From Treponema sp. (GTDB taxonomy: Bacteria; Spirochaetota; Spirochaetia; Treponematales; Breznakiellaceae), in NCBI GenBank assembly GCA_031288815.1, contig JAITQR010000091.1:1-7500 (forward strand): 7,500 nt of DNA, read 5' to 3'. Position numbers and translations under genes: made by a program. Under the pieces are notes generated by a model, which made no database searches, was not told where the DNA came from, and worked only from the letters and a program-made list of their open reading frames with translations. Each line of letters begins with the position of its first letter. Within the stretch, counting starts at the first letter, position 1. Shown here piece by piece: positions 1 to 4,940 of the stretch.

Positions 1-938
1 CGGGAAAGAAAATCCCTGATAAGCCGGCGGTTGGCGTCGATAAGGGCGATAAGCCGCTCCAGCCAGGCTTCCCCCTCCTGGTAGACCAGGCGGCAGGCCT
101 CGTAGCCCAGTACCCCGCACTGAACCTCGCCGATACGGCGTTCTATTTCCGCCCGGAACTTCTGACGCAGATCCGGGTTGGGGATGATGGTGTTGGAGAT
201 CTGGAGCCCCGCCATGTTGAAGGTCTTGCTGGGCGCCGTGTGGGTAACCGAGGCTTGGGCGAATTCCTCGCTGATGGACGCGAACACCGTATGCCGGTAA
301 CCGGGCATGATCAGGTCAAAGTGGATCTCGTCGGAGACAACCAGCACCCCCGCGTCGAGGCAGATCCGGCCAATCCGGGTAAGTTCCTCCCTGGTCCAGA
401 CCCGGCCTACCGGGTTGTGGGGACTGCAGAGGAGGAGGAGCTTGGTATTGGGCGCATGGGCCTTCGTTTCAAAATCAGCAAAGTCTATCTCGTAGCGGTT
501 GCCCCGGCGGATAAGCCGGTTTTCCACCAGGACGCGCCTGTTCCGCGCTATACTCGCGAACATGGGATAGTAGACCGGCGTCATCAGCATGATCCCGTCC
601 CCTTCCCGGGTAAAGGCGTTGACGGCGGTAAAGAAACCCTCTACCACCCCCCGGTTCTCCACCACCCACTGATCCTCTATCTCCCAGTTGTGCCGGCGCT
701 TAAGCCAGAGCCGCAAAGCCCGGTAGTAGGACGGATGGGCCTTGCCGTAACCCAGGATGTTTTCCCCCAGGTAGCGCCGTAAACCCTCGATCAGCTCCGG
801 GGGATTGAGGAGTTCCATGTCCGCCACGGAAAAGGGGATTACCTCCGGACCCACCGCGGGATTAACCCACCGCAGTTCCTCCCACTTGTTCGAACCTTTG
901 TCATGCCGGGGTATCACCGTTTCAAAATCGTATGTCAT
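1..938 (-). CDS. MalY/PatB-family PLP-dependent C-S lyase (cystalysin-like), 3' end cut by window edge
   Basis: Fold-type I PLP enzyme that cleaves C-S bonds of cysteine, cystine or cystathionine to pyruvate, ammonia and a thiol or H2S, in the cytoplasm; some members also act as aminotransferases or regulators. The open frame starts at ATG 938-936 (MTYDFETVIP), with GAGGAA at 948-943 four bases upstream, and continues for 312 codons to the window edge without a stop. About 80 residues of a usual ~390 are missing. Visible motifs: SVADME (37-42), PVYYP (121-125) with PLP-stacking Tyr123, CSPHNPVGR (171-179) with Asn175, SDEIHFDLI (202-210) with PLP-pyridine Asp203, and TAPSKTF (234-240) with Schiff-base Lys238. 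Motif wording and numbering match T. denticola cystalysin as I recall it. The substrate-carboxylate Arg lies beyond the window. It is divergent from the sugar importer and probably a separate transcription unit. Family assignment is firm; the exact substrate is not. Confidence 0.93.
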   Translation of the reverse strand, partial: MTYDFETVIPRHDKGSNKWEELRWVNPAVGPEVIPFSVADMELLNPPELIEGLRRYLGENILGYGKAHPSYYRALRLWLKRRHNWEIEDQWVVENRGVVEGFFTAVNAFTREGDGIMLMTPVYYPMFASIARNRRVLVENRLIRRGNRYEIDFADFETKAHAPNTKLLLLCSPHNPVGRVWTREELTRIGRICLDAGVLVVSDEIHFDLIMPGYRHTVFASISEEFAQASVTHTAPSKTFNMAGLQISNTIIPNPDLRQKFRAEIERRIGEVQCGVLGYEACRLVYQEGEAWLERLIALIDANRRLIRDFLS

Positions 939-991
939 TTGGTTCCTCGCCACCTTCCGTATTCCGAATGTTGTACACGGGGCGCCTTTCT

Positions 992-1010
992 CAAAACCCC
1001 GCCGGTTTTG
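992..1010. repeat. Inverted repeat, 7-bp arms
   Basis: CAAAACC (992-998) and GGTTTTG (1004-1010) are exact reverse complements around a 5-base centre. It lies about 55 bases upstream of the minus-strand lyase start, so it would sit in that gene's 5' leader as a small hairpin, or serve as a protein site. No U-tract follows on either strand that would make it a clear terminator. Confidence 0.5.
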
Positions 1011-1048
1011 GGAATATCCCAGAGTTTGTCGCGCTTCGCGCATAAAAC

Positions 1049-1079
1049 GGTATATATTCATTTTGTGAATATTTATACC
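1049..1079. promoter_or_regulatory. AT-rich imperfect palindrome, possible operator
   Basis: ATATTCA (1054-1060) and TGAATAT (1066-1072) form a 7-bp inverted repeat with a 5-base centre. It is extended by GGTATA (1049-1054) and TATACC (1074-1079), offset by two unpaired bases. The symmetry and AT-rich composition fit a dimeric regulator site. It lies 110-140 bp upstream of the minus-strand lyase, where its promoter could be. The regulator is not identifiable from sequence alone. Confidence 0.35.
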
Positions 1080-1092
1080 TTGCAAACTCCAA

Positions 1093-1106
1093 GCGGCTTT
1101 AGCCGC
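1093..1106. repeat. Short GC-rich hairpin
   Basis: GCGGCT (1093-1098) and AGCCGC (1101-1106) are perfect reverse complements. As RNA this would fold as a 5-bp GC-rich stem with a four-base loop. It has no U-tract on either side. It may be one helix of a structured leader, or a chance or repeat-family element. Confidence 0.4.
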
Positions 1107-1124
1107 AAGCATGCCCATCAATCG

Positions 1125-1154
1125 GGATTTTTTGCGTAGATATGCAAAAAATCC
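1125..1154. repeat. 11-bp perfect inverted repeat with 8-base spacer
   Basis: GGATTTTTTGC (1125-1135) and GCAAAAAATCC (1144-1154) are exact reverse complements separated by GTAGATAT. The stem could form in RNA from either strand. Each arm carries a run of six T or A inside the stem rather than after it, so it is not a textbook intrinsic terminator. Roles could be a transcriptional pause or terminator, an operator, or an arm of a structured RNA. Confidence 0.5.
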
Positions 1155-1223
1155 ACCAGCGCAACAGGCTGCTAGGATACACGAATTTCGCGTACAATTC
1201 TATCTCTCTATCGGGGGCATGAC

Positions 1224-1256
1224 GGTTCTCTCCCGGATAAAAAGGATCGGAGAACC
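1224..1256. repeat. Inverted repeat, 7-bp arms, 19-base spacer
   Basis: GGTTCTC (1224-1230) and GAGAACC (1250-1256) are exact reverse complements. Additional TCC/GGA pairing is possible inside with a small bulge. It lies just upstream of the terminator-like hairpin on the plus strand and could be a helix of the same transcript. Confidence 0.4.
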
Positions 1257-1288
1257 TGGGTACGCTGCCGCGGAATTCGAAGTTTTCA

Positions 1289-1324
1289 ACTCGGCGGGGT
1301 AGTAAAGAATCCCGCCAGTTTTTT
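1289..1324 (+). terminator. Intrinsic terminator-like hairpin with T6 tract
   Basis: GGCGGG (1293-1298) pairs with CCCGCC (1311-1316). The stem is extended inside by a G-U and a U-A pair and outside by ACT/AGT across a one-base bulge. Six T residues (1319-1324) overlap and follow its base. Stem GC content and the T-tract fit rho-independent termination on the plus strand. It ends 15 bases before the -35 box of the importer promoter, so it would stop transcription arriving from upstream. Nothing coding on the plus strand precedes it in this window, which makes its purpose unclear: insulation, the end of a small RNA, or an attenuator. Confidence 0.55.
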
Positions 1325-1338
1325 GTGTCAAATTTTTG

Positions 1339-1367
1339 TTGACAACTTTCTTAAATGAGTATATCCT
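1339..1367 (+). promoter_or_regulatory. Sigma-70-type promoter for the importer operon
   Basis: A perfect -35 hexamer TTGACA (1339-1344) is followed by a 17-base spacer and a -10 hexamer TATCCT (1362-1367, four of six consensus). This would start RNA near 1374, giving a leader of about 54 bases before the TTG start at 1428. TTAAATG occurs at 1351-1357 in the spacer and again at 1371-1377 beyond the -10, exactly 20 bp apart, which might be a repeated regulator half-site. Confidence 0.65.
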
Positions 1368-1398
1368 GCTTTAAATGTTTTAAAAATTGGCCATATTA

Positions 1399-1420
1399 TT
1401 CTAAAGTTTGGTCTTTAGGA
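1399..1420 (+). promoter_or_regulatory. Leader hairpin overlapping the Shine-Dalgarno site
   Basis: CTAAAG (1401-1406) and CTTTAG (1413-1418) pair around the loop TTTGGT. The stem extends by two more pairs (1399-1400 with 1419-1420, one of them G-U). The 3' arm includes the first four bases of the Shine-Dalgarno run AGGAGGGG (1417-1424) that serves the TTG start at 1428. The fold would partly hide the ribosome site and could lower or regulate translation of the first permease. The stem is AT-rich and short, so it may be only marginally stable. Confidence 0.4.
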
Positions 1421-1427
1421 GGGGTAA

Positions 1428-2393
1428 TTGTCCAAGCCTGTAGGTGATACAATAGCTCTTTCCCCTGGGGGGGTAAACAAATCCAAGCGGCGGCAGATAG
1501 TAATTAATTTCGCGAAAGACCGGTGGTTGTATCTGATGATGATACCGGGGCTTTTGTTTTTTACGATATTTAAATACGGCCCCATGTTCGGGCTGACCCT
1601 GGCGTTTAAAAATTACCGGCCTTTTCTAGGATTTTTTCGTAGCGAGTGGGTAGGGCTTGAGCACTTTAAGCGGTTCTTCGGCGATTCGACTTTTATCACT
1701 CTTTTTTCCAACACCCTGACCCTGTCCCTGCTCAACATTCTGTTTAACTTTCCCACGCCGATAATTTTCGCCCTCCTTTTAAACGAGGTTCGTAACAGGT
1801 ATTTTAAAAAATTCGTGCAGACCGTTACCTACCTGCCCCACTTCCTCTCCTGGGTGGTGGTGGCCGGTCTTTCCTACGTGATGTTCACCACCGCCGGGGG
1901 TATTGTGAACGAGAGCATCAAGGCCCTGGGGCTTCCGCCGGTTAATTTCCTCTCCAGCGCGGTCATGTTCCGGCCCATGATTGTAGGGCAGTCCATGTGG
2001 AAGGAGACCGGCTGGGGCACCATCATCTATCTCGCCGCGCTGAGCGGCGTGGACATGGAACAGTACGAGGCCGCCCGCATCGACGGGGCCAACCGGATGC
2101 AGCAGTTGTGGCACATCACCCTGCCTTCCATAAAGCCGGTGATCATTACCATGCTCATCCTCCGGCTGGGCAGCATCATAGATTCCAGTTTCGACCAGAT
2201 ATTCAACATGCTCAACGAGTTGAACCGTGCGGTAGGGGAAGTGTTCGACACCTATGTGTATTACACGGGGATCACCAACGGGCAGCTCAGTTACGCTACC
2301 ACAGTGGGGCTCTTTAAGTCGGTAGTTGGGTTCATCCTGGTGGTGAGCGCCGACCGGATCGCCAAGAAAGCAGGGGAGGAGGGGATATTCTAG
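1428..2393 (+). CDS. Sugar ABC transporter permease, LplB/YteP type
   Basis: First of two inner-membrane subunits of a CUT1-type importer; with its partner it forms the channel for an oligosaccharide delivered by the binding protein. The start is TTG at 1428: the codon just before it (1425-1427) is an in-frame TAA, AGGAGGGG lies at 1417-1424, and the next in-frame ATG is already inside the first membrane segment. The 321-residue length is normal for the family. Hydrophobic segments lie at roughly 33-51, 95-119, 133-155, 195-207, 236-252 and 290-308. The N-terminal KYGPMFGLTLAFKNYRPF region is characteristic of LplB-like permeases. The EAA loop that contacts the ATPase spans 214-233 (EAARIDGAN, ending HITLP). 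It is cotranscribed with the next gene, one base away. Family is firm. The substrate is inferred only from context; YteP of B. subtilis is a plausible functional counterpart. Confidence 0.95.
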   Translation: MSKPVGDTIALSPGGVNKSKRRQIVINFAKDRWLYLMMIPGLLFFTIFKYGPMFGLTLAFKNYRPFLGFFRSEWVGLEHFKRFFGDSTFITLFSNTLTLSLLNILFNFPTPIIFALLLNEVRNRYFKKFVQTVTYLPHFLSWVVVAGLSYVMFTTAGGIVNESIKALGLPPVNFLSSAVMFRPMIVGQSMWKETGWGTIIYLAALSGVDMEQYEAARIDGANRMQQLWHITLPSIKPVIITMLILRLGSIIDSSFDQIFNMLNELNRAVGEVFDTYVYYTGITNGQLSYATTVGLFKSVVGFILVVSADRIAKKAGEEGIF

Positions 2394-2394
2394 C

Positions 2395-3273
2395 GTGGTA
2401 AAAAACAGATCCTTTGGTTCCTGGATGGCCGACGCGGTAATTCATGTCATTCTTTTTCTTTTTGCCCTGATCACGCTGATTCCCTTTTACAGCATCCTGG
2501 CCGGTTCTCTGGCCTCGGCTCGTGAGAACGCCCTGAATCCCCTCTTGCTGTGGCCGAGGGAACCGACCCTGGATTCCTACCGCTATATCATGTCCACCCC
2601 CACGATGCCCAAGGCCTTACTGGTGACGATATACATAACGATAGTGGGAACCGCCGTTAACATCGTTATGACGGTGCTGATGGCGTGGCCCCTGGCTCAC
2701 CGGCGCATTATGGGCCGCCACATCCTGATGATCTACATTACTTTCACCATGCTGTTTAGCGGCGGCATGATTCCCACCTATCTGGTGGTACGGGGGGTGG
2801 GGCTCCTCAATTCCTGGGCGGCCTTGATCATCCCCACGGCGATCAACGCCTTCAACCTCATTTTAATGAAGAACTTCTTTCAGGAAGTTCCGGCCAGTCT
2901 TGAGGAATCGGCCAAGCTGGACGGGGCCAATGACTTGAGCATTCTTGTCCGTATCGTGGTACCCCTATCCATGCCGGCTATCGCCACTTTTACCCTGTTC
3001 TACGCCGTGACCCATTGGAACGCCTTTATGAATGTGCTGCTCTATATCCGGAATTCGTCCAAATGGACCATCCAGGTACTGTTGCGCCAGATCGTCATCC
3101 TGTCTCAGGGCGGGGTGGGAGACTCTTCCATGATGGGGGAGTCGTTTTTGATCCCTCCCCAGGGGGTAAAGATGGCGGCGATCATCTTTTCTACTTTTCC
3201 CATTCTTTGTGTTTATCCTTTCCTGCAAAAATACTTTATCAAGGGTGTCATGGCGGGATCGATTAAAGGATAA
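2395..3273 (+). CDS. Carbohydrate ABC transporter permease, YtcP/LplC type
   Basis: Second membrane subunit of the same importer, expected to pair with the upstream permease in the cytoplasmic membrane. It starts at GTG 2395, one base after the previous stop; AGGAGGGG at 2377-2384, inside the upstream gene's end, lies ten bases before it, which fits coupled translation. The next in-frame ATG (2425) has no ribosome site. The 292 residues are typical of the MalG/UgpE-like group. Membrane segments lie at roughly 15-38, 75-99, 109-131, 139-158, 191-210 and 259-279. GGMIPTYLVV (123-132) and the C-terminal YPFLQKYFIKGVMAGSIKG are family hallmarks. The EAA loop is 170-190 (EESAKLDGAND, then RIVVP). 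It is followed by a 74-base gap before the binding-protein gene. No ATPase domain or gene follows. Substrate unknown; rhamnogalacturonan-type oligosaccharides are suggested by the convergent GH105 gene. Confidence 0.95.
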   Translation: MVKNRSFGSWMADAVIHVILFLFALITLIPFYSILAGSLASARENALNPLLLWPREPTLDSYRYIMSTPTMPKALLVTIYITIVGTAVNIVMTVLMAWPLAHRRIMGRHILMIYITFTMLFSGGMIPTYLVVRGVGLLNSWAALIIPTAINAFNLILMKNFFQEVPASLEESAKLDGANDLSILVRIVVPLSMPAIATFTLFYAVTHWNAFMNVLLYIRNSSKWTIQVLLRQIVILSQGGVGDSSMMGESFLIPPQGVKMAAIIFSTFPILCVYPFLQKYFIKGVMAGSIKG

Positions 3274-3332
3274 TATTTCGCGTGAAAGTTGTTCGTAAAC
3301 GGGGGTTTCCGGATAACGCTAATATTTTTTTC

Positions 3333-3340
3333 AGGAGGAA
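3333..3340 (+). promoter_or_regulatory. Ribosome binding site fixing the binding-protein start
   Basis: AGGAGGAA lies seven bases before ATG 3348. It decides the start in favour of 3348 over an in-frame GTG at 3282, which has no ribosome site and would add 22 residues in front of an otherwise well-formed signal peptide. Confidence 0.85.
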
Positions 3341-3347
3341 TGTGTTT

Positions 3348-4868
3348 ATGAAGGATTTTAAAGCGAAGCCGGTATTGGCGGCGGTATTCCTGGTTCTATG
3401 GTGCCTTCCCTGTTTCGCCGGGGGAAGCCAAGCCGGAACGCCGGCGAAGGACGGGTACCTGTATAAGCTGACCATGATGGCGAACTTTAATCAGCCTGAA
3501 CCGCCTCGGGAGACGAGCGATCTGATGCGGTATCTGCGGGAGACTCTTAAGGCGGATATTCAGATTTTGTGGTATCCCACCCCGGTCTATATGGACACCC
3601 TGGGGGTACAGATCGCCGCCAACGATCTCCCCGACACGGTAGTTGTCCGGGGGAACCTGCGGCCCTCCAATGTGGTAAGCGCCATTCGGGACGGAATGTT
3701 CTGGGAAGTGGACAAATACCTGGGCAATTCCGCGTGGCCGGGGCTTGCCAAGTTAAGCAAAGACCGGCTGGTTAATGCCAGGATAGATGGTAAGAGTTAC
3801 GCCCTTCCCATTGAACGGGAACTGGTGCAGGCCGGAGTGTTGTACCGGCAGGACTGGCTTGACAAGCTGGGGATAGCGGAACCAAAGAATATTGGTGATA
3901 TATGGAACATCATGGTAGCTTTCTCGGAGCGGGACCCCGATGGTAACGGGAGGCGGGATACGGTCGGGCTTTCCATGAAGGGTACCAATTGGCCGAAAGT
4001 TACGGATACGGCGGTGTATTTCGGCGGCAAGATGGAATGGTATTGGGATGAGGCCGCGAAGACCGTACGGCACGAGACGGAAGATCCGACTTTCTATAAA
4101 TCCCTGGACCTCTACCGGGAAGCTTACGCCAAAAATTACATGGTCCAGGACGTAGTAGAACTCCGCAACGAGTACCTGCCCCTCCAGCAGGGCCGGGCCG
4201 GTCTGGTGTTCTTCAGCGATATCAACGATGTGGTGGATACCCAGATCAGCGTGTCCGCGGTATTTCCGGAGGCCAAGATCGGTTTCACCCAGGGGATCCA
4301 GGGACCGGACGGATCTGTCGTCAGCCGTTCCCATATCGGGTTTAACGGGGGCTTCATGTTCCCCAAGACCTCGGTGAAGACCGAGACCCGGCTTGAGGAG
4401 GTACTGAAATTCTTTGACGCCCTGGGTTCCGATGACGCTATCCTGACCCTGCGACGGGGCATCAAAGATAAGCACTATACCATCCAGAACGGGTACCTGG
4501 TTGCCACGGACGCCCAGATCAAGGCTTTCCGGGAGACCGACTTTCCTGACGCCTCCCTTATTACCCCCTTCGGGGTGACCAGGGTGATCCCCGAGCGCCT
4601 CTCCGATTCTTTGACCCAGGCGACCTTTGATTCCATGGCCAATTATAGCGGGAAACGGTTTTTGAGCATCAGCGACACCTATATTTCCGATACCGCCGTG
4701 AGGCTGGGCAATACTTTGAGTAATACCATCGCGGACGCCCGGGTGAAGTATGTACTCGGGCAGATTGACCTGGCGGGATACCAGGCGGAAGTCGCCCGGT
4801 GGCGGGCCGCCGGCGGCGATCAAGTCAAGGCGGAATATACCAGGGCGTATTTGGCCAGTCCCCGCTAA
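3348..4868 (+). CDS. Extracellular (periplasmic) solute-binding protein, LplA/YtcQ-like, family 1
   Basis: Captures the transported sugar outside the cytoplasmic membrane and delivers it to the two permeases encoded just upstream. The 506 residues are in the usual 480-560 range. It starts with MKDFKAK, then a hydrophobic core (about 8-20) and CFA-GGSQ, which suits signal peptidase I cleavage near residue 24. Cys22 follows Leu-Pro, a poor lipobox, so lipidation is doubtful. The mature protein carries DPDGNGRRD (196-204), the EF-hand-like Ca-binding loop common in this subfamily, then GIKDKHYTIQNG (371-382) and a C-terminal helical segment with ARWRAAGGDQVKAEY (483-497), both typical of LplA-like proteins. 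It is the last gene of the operon; a strong terminator begins 15 bases after the stop. The 74-base gap upstream holds only weak dyad symmetry. Family is confident; ligand unknown, with pectin-derived oligosaccharides inferred from neighbouring enzymes. Confidence 0.93.
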   Translation: MKDFKAKPVLAAVFLVLWCLPCFAGGSQAGTPAKDGYLYKLTMMANFNQPEPPRETSDLMRYLRETLKADIQILWYPTPVYMDTLGVQIAANDLPDTVVVRGNLRPSNVVSAIRDGMFWEVDKYLGNSAWPGLAKLSKDRLVNARIDGKSYALPIERELVQAGVLYRQDWLDKLGIAEPKNIGDIWNIMVAFSERDPDGNGRRDTVGLSMKGTNWPKVTDTAVYFGGKMEWYWDEAAKTVRHETEDPTFYKSLDLYREAYAKNYMVQDVVELRNEYLPLQQGRAGLVFFSDINDVVDTQISVSAVFPEAKIGFTQGIQGPDGSVVSRSHIGFNGGFMFPKTSVKTETRLEEVLKFFDALGSDDAILTLRRGIKDKHYTIQNGYLVATDAQIKAFRETDFPDASLITPFGVTRVIPERLSDSLTQATFDSMANYSGKRFLSISDTYISDTAVRLGNTLSNTIADARVKYVLGQIDLAGYQAEVARWRAAGGDQVKAEYTRAYLASPR

Positions 4869-4882
4869 TTTAATTCCCGGTA

Positions 4883-4926
4883 AAAAAACACATAGCCACT
4901 CCCGCGGGGGTGGTTATGTGTTTTTT
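4883..4926. terminator. Bidirectional intrinsic terminator between convergent operons
   Basis: A near-perfect dyad: AAAAAACACATA (4883-4894) pairs with TATGTGTTTTTT (4915-4926), and GCCACTCC (4895-4902) with GGGGTGGT (4907-4914), including two G-U type pairs on the plus strand. The result is about 20 paired bases and a tetraloop. An A-run on one side and a T-run on the other give each strand a U-tract, so it can end both the plus-strand importer mRNA (stop at 4868) and the minus-strand enzyme mRNA (stop at 4941). Confidence 0.92.
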
Positions 4927-4940
4927 GGGCGGCGCAAAAC

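Larger units (their letters stand above)
939..1427. other. Divergent intergenic region, no protein gene
   Basis: This 489-base gap separates the minus-strand C-S lyase from the plus-strand importer operon. Its right half is visibly more AT-rich than the flanking genes. Short open frames here (for example 1111-1302) lack ribosome binding sites and resemble nothing known. It contains at least five inverted repeats (992-1010, 1049-1079, 1093-1106, 1125-1154, 1224-1256), a terminator-like hairpin (1289-1324), a promoter (1339-1367) and a hairpin at the ribosome binding site (1399-1420). I see no clear promoter for the minus-strand gene. Confidence 0.8.

Noticed and set aside
240..782. Plus-strand open frame of 180 codons
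   Set aside because: It lies inside the PLP enzyme on the opposite strand, whose catalytic motifs are all intact.
1111..1302. Plus-strand open frame of 63 codons in the intergenic region
   Set aside because: There is no ribosome binding site before its ATG, no recognisable product, and its stop codon falls inside the terminator-like hairpin; more likely non-coding.
1261..1324. tRNA-like TTCGAA and GC-rich arms near the terminator
   Set aside because: No cloverleaf, acceptor stem or anticodon arm can be drawn; the pairing is better explained as a terminator hairpin.
3282..3347. Upstream GTG start for the binding protein
   Set aside because: It has no Shine-Dalgarno sequence and would add a charged 22-residue extension before a normal signal peptide; ATG 3348 has AGGAGGAA at proper spacing.
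3274..3347. Possible attenuator hairpin between second permease and binding protein
   Set aside because: Only 4-bp arms (AAAC/GTTT) are visible and the later T-run is not adjacent to a stable stem; not strong enough to call.
3753..4823. Minus-strand open frame of 356 codons
   Set aside because: It lies wholly antisense to the binding-protein gene, which has signal peptide, ribosome site and family motifs; the antisense product shows none.
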